16,758 nt of DNA from CAYJLB01 sp964370845. Lineage in GTDB: Bacteria > Bacillota > Clostridia > Oscillospirales > Ruminococcaceae. Position 1 is the stretch's first letter, and each line of letters begins with the position of its first letter. A model generated the notes under the pieces. It did no database searches. It saw nothing but the letters and a program-made list of their open reading frames with translations, and was not told the DNA's origin. The position numbers and the translations under genes are program-made. The DNA lies in NCBI GenBank assembly GCA_964370845.1, contig CAYJLB010000050.1, positions 1 through 16,758 of the forward strand. The letters are read 5' to 3'. Below are positions 1-6,814 of the stretch, one piece after another.

Positions 1-51
<51 letters not shown>

Positions 52-88
52 GTATTAATTTTTGTGATTTATTCTCTAGTGCTTATTT

Positions 89-117
89 ATTATAGCACTG
101 TAATTGCTATATGTCAA
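89..117 (-). promoter_or_regulatory. Sigma-A-type promoter of the tRNA-fMet gene
   Basis: On the minus strand a perfect -35 TTGACA (117 to 112) and a perfect -10 TATAAT (94 to 89) are separated by exactly 17 bases. Transcription would start near position 82, about 30 bases before the mature tRNA 5' end at 51. A consensus promoter fits a stable RNA gene. The region 52-227 otherwise holds only AT-rich sequence in which I see no gene. Confidence 0.85.
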
Positions 118-227
118 TAGTTTTTTTACATTAATTTTAAAAATTAACTAAATGTTAATAATTGTTAAAAAATGAATAAAAATATAGTTAATATTGCTAT
201 AATAATATGCTTTTGTAAAGAAATGAC

Positions 228-255
228 TTGACAAAAGACATTTATATGGTATAAT
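228..255 (+). promoter_or_regulatory. Sigma-A-type promoter of the T-box/alaS unit
   Basis: A -35 TTGACA (228-233) and -10 TATAAT (250-255) are separated by 16 bases. Transcription should start near 262, leaving room for the full T-box leader that begins around 305. It is divergent from the tRNA-fMet promoter. Confidence 0.85.
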
Positions 256-304
256 AAACGTGAGTAAATGTGTAGACAAAGGATTTTTTATATTATAAAT
301 TGAA

Positions 305-506
305 ATTTCAGAGAGTGGGCGGTTGGTGTGAGCCTTGTTTCAAGATATAAAATTGCTACCTTTTGAACAGCTGGTGAAAACTGTGCCGTAACTCTGCGTT
401 AAAGAGATCTAAAGTGGCGATGAGAAAAATGAGAATGTATTTTCATTGCAATTTGGGTGGTACCACGATGCTTCGTCCCATTTTTTGGGGAGGGGCATAT
501 TTTTTT
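305..506 (+). promoter_or_regulatory. T-box riboswitch, alanine-specific
   Basis: The leader has the T-box parts in order. Stem I starts with the AGAGAGTGGG segment (309-318). The specifier GCT (alanine) is at 355-357, followed by the usual ACCTTTTGAA-type context. A stem III hairpin lies around 429-447. The antiterminator pairs GGG (455-457) with CCC (477-479) and ACG (465-467) with CGT (474-476), with the TGGTACC bulge at 458-464. The variable base of TGGT is T, which pairs with the A73 discriminator expected of tRNA-Ala. Uncharged tRNA-Ala binding would stabilise the antiterminator and permit read-through into alaS. Stem I boundaries are approximate; the specifier and the antiterminator are clear. 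Confidence 0.95.
468..506 (+). terminator. T-box intrinsic terminator
   Basis: Bases 468-480 pair with 486-498 (13 positions: G:C, A:T and G:T pairs with a single G-A mismatch) around a five-T loop, followed by a T run at 500-506. The 5' arm shares CGTCCC with the antiterminator, so the two structures are mutually exclusive. This is the off state of the alanine T-box. Confidence 0.9.
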
Positions 507-596
507 GTCTATAACTGTATATAATAATGTATATTGGTTTCAATTTTTTGAAACTGTACTTTGAAGATTTCTTTAAAGTAGGAAAGGATTGATTTT

Positions 597-3239
597 ATGA
601 AATGGACAGGTCTTAATGAATTAAGAGAAATGTACCTATCTTATTTTGAGAGTAAGGGACATTTAAGGCAAGCTAGTTTTCCGCTTGTACCGCAAGGAGA
701 TAATAGCTTGCTACTGATAAATTCAGGTATGGCGCCTTTGAAAAAGTTCTTTTTGGGAACTGAAACTCCTCCAAATGTGAGAATGACTACTTGTCAAAAA
801 TGTATTAGAACGCCTGATATTGAAAGAGTAGGAAAAACTGCTCGACACGGAACTTACTTTGAAATGCTTGGAAACTTTTCTTTTGGTGATTATTTTAAGG
901 TGGAAGCTATTAAATATGCTTGGGAATTTTTGACTGTAACTCTTGAAATTCCTGCTGATAGATTATTTATCACTATTTATGAGGAAGATGATCAAGCTGG
1001 TGATATTTGGGCAGATGTAATCGGAGTTCCGCGAGATAGAATTATTAAATGTGGTAAAAAAGACAATTTCTGGGAACATGGTTCGGGTCCTTGTGGTCCT
1101 TGTTCAGAAATTCACTTTGACCGTGGAGAAAAATATGGTCCTTATGAAGATTTTGAGCAAGCTAGTGATATTGACAGAGTTATCGAAATTTGGAACTTAG
1201 TATTCTCACAATTTGATAGCGATGGAAATGGCAACTATGCAGAAATGGCTAATAAAAATATTGACACAGGAATGGGTCTTGAAAGACTTGCTTGTGCAAT
1301 GCAAGGTGTTGACAACTTATTTGAAGTTGATACTGTGCAAAATATTATGACGCATATTTGTAAAATTGCAAATGTAACCTATAAAGAAAATGAAAAAACT
1401 GACGTTTCTTTGAGAGTAATTACTGACCATATTAGAAGTACTGTATTTATGGTAGGGGACGGTGTAATGCCTTCAAACGTTGGACGTGGTTATGTTTTGA
1501 GAAGACTTTTAAGACGTGCTGCTCGTCACGGTAGATTACTTGGCGTTGATAAACCATTTTTATATGAGGTTTGTGATACTGTTATCACTGAAAATAAATC
1601 TGCTTATCCTGAATTAGTTGAAAAAGCTGAATATATTAAAAAGATAATTTTAACAGAGGAAGAAAATTTCGCTAAAACTATTGATAAGGGCATGGAACTT
1701 TTAAACGGACTTATCGCTGATGTTCTTAAAAAAGGAAGCGACGAAGTTTTATCCGGGGAAGAAGCTTTTAGACTTAACGATACTTTTGGTTTCCCACTTG
1801 ACTTGACAATTGAAATTGCTGGGGAAAAGGGAATTGAAGTTGACGTTGAAAAGTTTAATGAATGTTTACAAATTCAAAAAGAAACTGCAAGAAACGACCG
1901 TGCTTCAAAAACAAATTCTTCTTGGGACGACGAAAGCTTGAAATCATTTGATTGTGCAAAAACTGAATTTACTGGTTATTCGAGTTTTGAAGAAGATGCA
2001 AAAATTTTGTATATTGTGAAATTTGGTGAAGCTTCTGATTGTATAGCTGAGGGAGATGAGGGTATGATTATCCTTGACAAAACTCCTTTTTATGCTGAAA
2101 GCGGTGGACAAGTAGGGGATAAAGGTAGAATTTCTCTTGGGGAAAGTGCTTTTATTGTAAATGACACTAAAAAATTGCCAGGTGGACAATTTATGCACCT
2201 TGGTTATATTAATTCTGGTGAATTAAAGCTTGGTGATAATGTAAAAGCTGCTGTTAAGAAAGATATTAGGCTTTCTACAATGCGAAATCACTCCTGCGCA
2301 CACTTGTTGCAATCTGCACTTAAAGAGGTGCTTGGCGAACACGTTCAACAAGCTGGTTCTTATGTTGACCCAAAAAGATGTAGATTTGACTTCTCACATT
2401 TTTCAGCTTTGACAGAGGACGAGATTGCAAAAATTGAAAATTTCGTTAACCACAGTATTTTAAAAGCTGAAGAAATTTCAATGGAAGAAATGGCTATTGA
2501 AGATGCTAAAAAACGTGGCGCAACTGCATTATTTGGCGAAAAATATGGCGATTTTGTAAGAGTTGTTACTATGGGAGATACTTCAGTTGAGTTTTGTGGT
2601 GGTACTCACCTTGACAACACTGCCAAAATTGGTTTATTTAAAATAATTTCTGAAAGTTCTGTTGCGGCTGGAGTAAGAAGAATTGAAGCTGTTACAGGTG
2701 CTGGAGTTCTTAATTTAATTAATGAGAAAAACAATTTAATCGCTGAGAGTGCTGCTGTATTTAAGACTGCTAACCTTGCTGAACTACCACAAAAGTGTAA
2801 TAGTGCAGTGAATGAAATTAAGTCACTTAAAGATGAACTTGCAAACGTTCACAAAGATATTGCTAAAAGAAGATTTAATAATATTCTTGACAGTGCAGTT
2901 GATGTAAACGGAATTAAAATAGTTTCAGCTATGTTTACTTCAATGAAAACTGAAACATTAAGAGCTATGAGCGACAATTCTAAGGATAAATTGCCAAACT
3001 TTATCGCTATTATTGCAGGTATTGATGGCGACCAAGGTGTGTTCTCTGTAACTTGTGGTAAAGAAGCTATTGCTAAAGGTGCTCATGCTGGGAAAATCGC
3101 GCAAAAAGTTTCTGCTTTAACAGGTGGTAAGGGCGGAGGACGTCCTGATTCTGCTATGGCTGGAATTGGCGACAAGTTCAAAGTTGACGAGGCTTTAGCT
3201 CAAGTAATTGACATTGTAAAAGAATTTATCGGCGAATAA
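597..3239 (+). CDS. alaS: Alanine--tRNA ligase (AlaRS)
   Basis: Charges tRNA-Ala with alanine in the cytoplasm and hydrolyses mischarged Ser- or Gly-tRNA-Ala. The 880-residue length matches bacterial AlaRS (about 870-880). The class II catalytic core is N-terminal, with INSGMAPLKKFF, the TARHGTYFEMLGNFSFGDY block and the motif 3 segment TGMGLERLACAMQ near residues 224-236. The editing domain carries H565-x3-H569 (HSCAH) and C667-GGT-H671, the four zinc ligands. The C-terminal C-Ala domain has the glycine-rich GGKGGGRPDSAMAG near residues 843-856. The start has the strong site AGGAAAGGA (580-588) eight bases upstream. Expression is controlled by the alanine T-box just upstream. The gene looks complete and ordinary. 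Confidence 0.98.
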   Translation: MKWTGLNELREMYLSYFESKGHLRQASFPLVPQGDNSLLLINSGMAPLKKFFLGTETPPNVRMTTCQKCIRTPDIERVGKTARHGTYFEMLGNFSFGDYFKVEAIKYAWEFLTVTLEIPADRLFITIYEEDDQAGDIWADVIGVPRDRIIKCGKKDNFWEHGSGPCGPCSEIHFDRGEKYGPYEDFEQASDIDRVIEIWNLVFSQFDSDGNGNYAEMANKNIDTGMGLERLACAMQGVDNLFEVDTVQNIMTHICKIANVTYKENEKTDVSLRVITDHIRSTVFMVGDGVMPSNVGRGYVLRRLLRRAARHGRLLGVDKPFLYEVCDTVITENKSAYPELVEKAEYIKKIILTEEENFAKTIDKGMELLNGLIADVLKKGSDEVLSGEEAFRLNDTFGFPLDLTIEIAGEKGIEVDVEKFNECLQIQKETARNDRASKTNSSWDDESLKSFDCAKTEFTGYSSFEEDAKILYIVKFGEASDCIAEGDEGMIILDKTPFYAESGGQVGDKGRISLGESAFIVNDTKKLPGGQFMHLGYINSGELKLGDNVKAAVKKDIRLSTMRNHSCAHLLQSALKEVLGEHVQQAGSYVDPKRCRFDFSHFSALTEDEIAKIENFVNHSILKAEEISMEEMAIEDAKKRGATALFGEKYGDFVRVVTMGDTSVEFCGGTHLDNTAKIGLFKIISESSVAAGVRRIEAVTGAGVLNLINEKNNLIAESAAVFKTANLAELPQKCNSAVNEIKSLKDELANVHKDIAKRRFNNILDSAVDVNGIKIVSAMFTSMKTETLRAMSDNSKDKLPNFIAIIAGIDGDQGVFSVTCGKEAIAKGAHAGKIAQKVSALTGGKGGGRPDSAMAGIGDKFKVDEALAQVIDIVKEFIGE

Positions 3240-3241
3240 CA

Positions 3242-3311
3242 AGCAACGTGCCGTTGCATCCATGCCCGCACTTGACAGAGTAGTATCTTTTCACTTTTGC
3301 TTCTGCGAGGC
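3242..3311 (-). repeat. Hairpin-tipped intergenic repeat, unit A1 (inverted orientation)
   Basis: Begins two bases after the alaS stop. The tip is the perfect hairpin GCAACG-TGC-CGTTGC (3243-3257), followed by four bases and ATGCCCGC (3262-3269), then a less conserved stretch ending TGCTTCTGCGAGGCT. The first 36 bases are identical to unit A2 after the HIT gene. Compared with the reverse complement of the B units it has the same order and spacing (15-base hairpin, 4 bases, ATGCCCGC, about 25 bases, then a TGC..CGCGAGG-like end), so I read A as a diverged inverted copy of B. There is no T run, so it is not a typical intrinsic terminator. Confidence 0.85.
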
Positions 3312-3353
3312 TGTACGATGCATTGTAGATAAAAAATAAAAATTTACAAAAAT

Positions 3354-3425
3354 ATGACCTCGCGGAAACAAAATTACCCAATTTTACGAATAAATAACGC
3401 GGGCATAACAGCGAGGTTACTGCGC
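3354..3425 (+). repeat. Hairpin-tipped intergenic repeat, unit B1
   Basis: Starts ATGACCTCGCGG and carries AATTACCCA, then GCGGGCAT (3399-3406), the exact reverse complement of ATGCCCGC in unit A1. It ends in GCGAGGTTACTGCGC (3411-3425), an imperfect version of the tip hairpin with an A-G mismatch and a G:T pair. It is the most degenerate B copy. Its forward frame is open by chance or by composition. Confidence 0.85.
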
Positions 3426-3435
3426 AAACAAAATA

Positions 3436-3506
3436 ATGACCTCGCGGTAGCAAATTACCCTATTAAACGAATAAAAAACGCGGGCGAAAGAGCGGAGTTG
3501 CTCCGC
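3436..3506 (+). repeat. Hairpin-tipped intergenic repeat, unit B2
   Basis: Same order as B1: ATGACCTCGCGG, AATTACCCT, GCGGGCGA (3480-3487) and the perfect hairpin GCGGAG-TTG-CTCCGC (3492-3506). It is preceded by GCAAACAAAATAATGA (3424-3439), identical to the 16 bases entering B3. The hairpin ends only a few bases before the AAAGGA site of the HIT gene. Confidence 0.9.
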
Positions 3507-3527
3507 AAGAAAGGAATGAGAATTGAT

Positions 3528-3866
3528 ATGGATTGTATTTTTTGCAAAATAATTAAGGGGGAAATTCCCTCAAAGAAAATTTATGAGGACGAAAATGTCT
3601 TTGTTTTCGAAGATATTTCTCCAGTAGCACCAATTCATTATTTGGCAGTTCCAAAAGTGCACATTTCATCAGCTGCAGAAGTAACTGCTGAAAATTCAGT
3701 TGCTATAGCAAAAATTTTTGAAGCAATTGGAAAAATTGCTAAGGAAAAAGGGTTAGATGAAGGATTTAGGATAATAAATAACTGTGGTGAAAATGCTGGG
3801 CAAACAGTATTCCATATTCATTTTCATCTTTTAGCTGGCGAAAACTTCGGTAGTAAATTAATATAG
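3528..3866 (+). CDS. HIT-family (histidine triad, HinT-like) nucleotide hydrolase
   Basis: Small cytoplasmic histidine triad protein. HinT relatives hydrolyse purine nucleotide phosphoramidates and AMP-amino acid adducts. With the chosen start it is 112 residues, typical of the family. The N-terminus DCIFCKIIKGEIPS is the classic HinT opening, and the triad H96-I-H98-F-H100-LL near the C-terminus gives the nucleotidyl-acceptor histidine. The open frame extends back to an ATG at 3354, but those 58 codons are translated repeats B1 and B2 and should not be counted. ATG 3516 directly abuts AAAGGA and is too close, so ATG 3528, 12 bases after it, is preferred although the spacing is long. The last two bases of the TAG stop begin repeat unit A2. 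The link with AlaRS is only by position. Confidence 0.93.
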   Translation: MDCIFCKIIKGEIPSKKIYEDENVFVFEDISPVAPIHYLAVPKVHISSAAEVTAENSVAIAKIFEAIGKIAKEKGLDEGFRIINNCGENAGQTVFHIHFHLLAGENFGSKLI

Positions 3867-3934
3867 CAACGTGCCGTTGCATCCATGCCCGCACTTGACA
3901 AAGTTGTAATTTTTTACTTTTGTTAATGCGGGGC
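3865..3934 (-). repeat. Hairpin-tipped intergenic repeat, unit A2 (inverted orientation)
   Basis: Identical to A1 over 36 bases (3865-3900): hairpin GCAACG-TGC-CGTTGC (3866-3880), ATCC, ATGCCCGC (3885-3892) and ACTTGACA. It then diverges and ends ATGCGGGGCT. The first hairpin base is the last base of the HIT stop codon, so the repeat starts inside the gene end. Confidence 0.87.
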
Positions 3935-3976
3935 TAAACAAGGTAACAGTTATAAAAAATAAATGCAAACAAAATA

Positions 3977-4046
3977 ATGATTTCGCGGTTGCAAATTATC
4001 CCATTTTACGAATGTAAGCGCGGGCATAACAGCGGAGTTGCTCCGC
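3977..4046 (+). repeat. Hairpin-tipped intergenic repeat, unit B3
   Basis: ATGATTTCGCGG, AATTATCCCATTTTACGAA, GCGGGCAT (4020-4027, complementary to ATGCCCGC of A2) and the perfect hairpin GCGGAG-TTG-CTCCGC (4032-4046). It enters through the same 16 bases, GCAAACAAAATAATGA (3965-3980), that precede B2. Confidence 0.9.
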
Positions 4047-4071
4047 GAACAAAATAAATTTGAACCATACA

Positions 4072-4141
4072 ATAACCTCGCGGTAGTAAATTTTCCCATT
4101 TTACAAATGAAAGCGCGGGCGTAACAGCGGGGTTGCCCCGC
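4072..4141 (+). repeat. Hairpin-tipped intergenic repeat, unit B4
   Basis: ATAACCTCGCGGTAG, TTTTCCCATTTTAC, GCGGGCGT (4115-4122) and the perfect hairpin GCGGGG-TTG-CCCCGC (4127-4141). Relative to B2 and B3, both arms changed together (A:T to G:C), a compensatory change. The hairpin ends four bases before the AGGAAAGGA site (4146-4154) of the phosphoribosyltransferase gene. Confidence 0.9.
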
Positions 4142-4164
4142 ACGTAGGAAAGGAATTTTATATT

Positions 4165-4704
4165 ATGGAAAAAACTTATACACTTGAAGTTGCGGGTTTA
4201 ACTCGTGAACTAAAAATTTGTCCTTTGAATGAAAAATTTGACATTGCTGGGTTTGTAATGTTCTCTGACGTAGAACTTACAGTTGCTACAGCTACTGAAT
4301 TAATTAAAGTTTGTCCTGAATGTGACGTAGTTGTAACTGCTGAATCAAAAGGAATTCCTCTTGCTTACGAAATGGCAAGACAACTTGGAACTAAATATAT
4401 CGTTGCAAGAAAATCTATTAAGGCTTATATGCTTGACCCAGTTGAAGTTGAAGTAAAATCAATTACTACAGCGAGAAAACAAACTCTATACCTTGATAAA
4501 AATGAGCTTGAATACTTAAACGGAAAGAGAATATTAATCGTTGATGACGTTATTTCAACAGGAGAATCCCTTGCTGCAATTGAAACTTTACTTAAAGAGT
4601 GTACAGGCACAATTGTTGGTAAAGCAGCAGTTTTGGCTGAGGGCGATGCAGTTGAAAGAGATGACATTATCTTCTTACAAGAACTTCCACTTTTCTTCAA
4701 ATAA
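4165..4704 (+). CDS. Type I phosphoribosyltransferase, purine (adenine/hypoxanthine-like) salvage
   Basis: Predicted to transfer a phosphoribosyl group from PRPP to a purine base in the cytoplasm. The PRPP-binding signature ILIVDDVISTGES spans residues 123-135, with D127 and D128 as the usual acidic pair. VVTAESKGIPLAYEMA and the following YIVARK segment form the front half of the fold. The 179-residue length fits Apt/Xpt/archaeal Hpt-like enzymes. The classic Apt base-specificity segment (RKxxKLP) is replaced by RKSIKAYM, so the base used cannot be fixed from sequence; a PurR-like regulator core is less likely because no N-terminal DNA-binding domain is present. ATG 4165 follows AGGAAAGGA by ten bases. 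The gene stands between repeat module 2 and comEC, 29 bases before the comEC start. Confidence 0.82.
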   Translation: MEKTYTLEVAGLTRELKICPLNEKFDIAGFVMFSDVELTVATATELIKVCPECDVVVTAESKGIPLAYEMARQLGTKYIVARKSIKAYMLDPVEVEVKSITTARKQTLYLDKNELEYLNGKRILIVDDVISTGESLAAIETLLKECTGTIVGKAAVLAEGDAVERDDIIFLQELPLFFK

Positions 4705-4733
4705 TAATTAGATTTTAAATTGGAGTGATTAAA

Positions 4734-6812
4734 ATGACTCGAAAAATGGCTTATATTGGTATACCATATTTGTTAGGGCTGTTTTTTGGGTCTTTTTTTG
4801 CTGTTCAAATTAATTTGGGGGCAATTTTTATAATTTTTCTCCTTGGAATTTTGTCAATTATTTTCTTCAAAAAAGAGAGAAAAAGGATTGTTGCTGTATG
4901 TTTATCCTTTATAATTGCCCTTTCTTACAACGTATTATATACAACATTCAACTATAACAAAATCCTCGAACTTGCTGATACAGAAGTGACTTTTGAGGGG
5001 GAAATTACTTATTATAACAAAGTTTCTTCTGATTTTGCCGTTGTTCACCTTGATGGAATTATTAATGATGACATAGAAGGGAAGTTGTCAGCTTTTATCT
5101 TTGACACAACTATTGATTTTAATGATAAAGTTACAATGACTGCTACTTTGGAAACTGTTGACAATACTTTTGAATTTGCTACCGAAGATTATTTGAAGTC
5201 AAAAGGAATTTACCTGCAAGTTGATAAGTTAATTAACTTTGAAGTTGAAGAAAATCCAGCTTTTTCTTTAGTTGATTTTCTTGGAGGCTATCGTGATTAT
5301 TTAAGCGACGTGATAATGTCATATCTTCCTGGAGAAGAAGGACAACTTTTAACTTCCATGGTTACTGGAAATGATGAACTTTTGGCAGCAGAAACTGAAT
5401 TAATGTTACAAAATATCGGAATTGGTCATATTTTAGCAGTTTCTGGTACTCATTTAATGATTTTGTGCGGAGTTTTACTATTTGTACTAAAGACTTTTAG
5501 GCTAGGCAAAATCACACGTTTTGTTATAATTGAAATATTTGTTTTAGCTTTTATTCTTTTTTCAGGTGGCTCAATGTCAACAATTAGAGCGGGGATAATG
5601 TTTACTCTTTTAATGCTTGCAACCCTTGTAAACAGGCAACGTGACATACTTTCCTCCATAGGAATTGCTGGAATAATTATGACAATTGGAAACCCTTATG
5701 TGGTTCGTGATGCTTCCTTTTTACTTTCTTTCCTTGGAGTTTTTGGAATAGCTTATGTTGCACCAAAAATGTGTAAAGAAATTTATCCTGAGGGAAAATT
5801 TAAAAAAATAATCTATCCAATTATAACTGCGGTTACAATTTGTGTAGTAACTTTCCCAGGAGTAATGCTATATTTTGACAGATTTTCTATAATTGCACCT
5901 ATAGCAAATTTAATAGTAACTCCACTTTGTGTTTTAGGTTTGAACTTTGGATTTATTGTTGGTTTAATTGGTGGAATTCCCTTTATTACTCCCGTTTTGT
6001 TGCTTTTTGCTGGATTATTTTTGAAACTAGGGCTGTTTCTTGGAGAAATTATTGCAAGCTTTAAATTTGCAACTATTCCAATTGGCGACCCTGTAATTCC
6101 TATTGCAGTAATTTTCGCTCTAATTTTTGGGACAGTTCTTTTTATAATTTTTAGGAAATATAAACCTTTGCTGATTTCTTTTACTTTAAGCATTTTAATT
6201 GTAGTTTCAAGCGGATTTATAACTTTCCATCAAAAGCAAGACGATTTAGTTATTACTATTTTAGGGGAGCGATATTCTAGTGGAATTATCATTGAAATGG
6301 GTGTAAATATCGTTGTAATTGACTTTGAGGGGAAAGGCGACATTGCTGAAATTACTTCAAAATATATTGAGAGAATGACAAATGAAGATATTTCACTTCT
6401 TGTACTTACTAAAGAGGAACAATTTACAATCTCAACATATTTGAATGAATTTAGCAGAAATTTTGAAAATATAACGTTTTTAAATGATGTTTATGTAAAT
6501 ACTAATGAAAATATACGAGTTTTAGCTGAAAATGAAGAAATTGTCATTGGAGAGCTTACTATGAGAATAGGGGAAGAACATTTGGAAATATCAAAAGGTA
6601 AGTTTAACTTGATTTGTGACGAGAAAAATGGTATTATTAATAGTAATAGTTTTGTTCCGATGGAGAATAGTTTGTATTTTGGAGAAGAAAATAATGAGAA
6701 AATTTTGGTTTCAAGTGAAGGTTATTCCTTGCTTCAACAAAGTGGAAATTATGATTTTGGAGTAATTATTACTATAGATGAAAATGATGAATATAAAGTT
6801 AGGAGAATGTAA
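4734..6812 (+). CDS. comEC: ComEC/Rec2-family DNA-uptake membrane channel, C-terminal domain degenerate
   Basis: Polytopic membrane protein expected to pass single-stranded DNA across the membrane during transformation. ATG 4734 (692 residues) is chosen because GGAG (4722-4725) lies eight bases upstream; the GTG at 4725 overlaps that site. The first ~60 residues contain hydrophobic segments, followed by a soluble OB-like region. The Competence domain runs from about 190 to 490 with the signature GIGHILAVSGTHLMIL (H232, H240) and many membrane segments. The C-terminal ~190 residues align by position with the ComEC metallo-beta-lactamase domain (VITILGERYSSG in place of VxFLDVGQGD), but the ligand motif is VLTKEEQFT (K560), with no histidine or aspartate ligand. 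Two bases separate it from holA, as in many Firmicutes. Confidence 0.9.
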   Translation: MTRKMAYIGIPYLLGLFFGSFFAVQINLGAIFIIFLLGILSIIFFKKERKRIVAVCLSFIIALSYNVLYTTFNYNKILELADTEVTFEGEITYYNKVSSDFAVVHLDGIINDDIEGKLSAFIFDTTIDFNDKVTMTATLETVDNTFEFATEDYLKSKGIYLQVDKLINFEVEENPAFSLVDFLGGYRDYLSDVIMSYLPGEEGQLLTSMVTGNDELLAAETELMLQNIGIGHILAVSGTHLMILCGVLLFVLKTFRLGKITRFVIIEIFVLAFILFSGGSMSTIRAGIMFTLLMLATLVNRQRDILSSIGIAGIIMTIGNPYVVRDASFLLSFLGVFGIAYVAPKMCKEIYPEGKFKKIIYPIITAVTICVVTFPGVMLYFDRFSIIAPIANLIVTPLCVLGLNFGFIVGLIGGIPFITPVLLLFAGLFLKLGLFLGEIIASFKFATIPIGDPVIPIAVIFALIFGTVLFIIFRKYKPLLISFTLSILIVVSSGFITFHQKQDDLVITILGERYSSGIIIEMGVNIVVIDFEGKGDIAEITSKYIERMTNEDISLLVLTKEEQFTISTYLNEFSRNFENITFLNDVYVNTNENIRVLAENEEIVIGELTMRIGEEHLEISKGKFNLICDEKNGIINSNSFVPMENSLYFGEENNEKILVSSEGYSLLQQSGNYDFGVIITIDENDEYKVRRM

Positions 6813-6814
6813 AA

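Noticed and set aside
3243..3269. Rho-independent terminator after alaS (and the copy at 3866 after the HIT gene)
   Set aside because: The hairpin GCAACG-TGC-CGTTGC is perfect but is followed by ATCCATGCCCGC, not by a T run.
3272..3300. Promoter starting at TTGACA in unit A1 (also at 3895 in A2)
   Set aside because: No acceptable -10 lies 16-18 bases downstream in either copy (TTTTGC and TTTTGT instead), so the -35-like match is not supported.
3226..3453. 75-codon minus-strand frame across the alaS-HIT gap
   Set aside because: It consists of reverse-strand reading of repeat units A1 and B1 and the alaS 3' end, with no ribosome site or recognisable domain.
3424..3506. Possible CRISPR-like array, because similar units recur at near-regular distance
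   Set aside because: Only two B units per site, the whole ~70-base unit is repeated, there are no short unique spacers of uniform length, and no cas gene is nearby.
5813..6193. 126-codon minus-strand frame inside comEC
   Set aside because: Lysine- and isoleucine-rich shadow of the membrane segments of comEC, with no family resemblance; the forward frame carries clear ComEC motifs.
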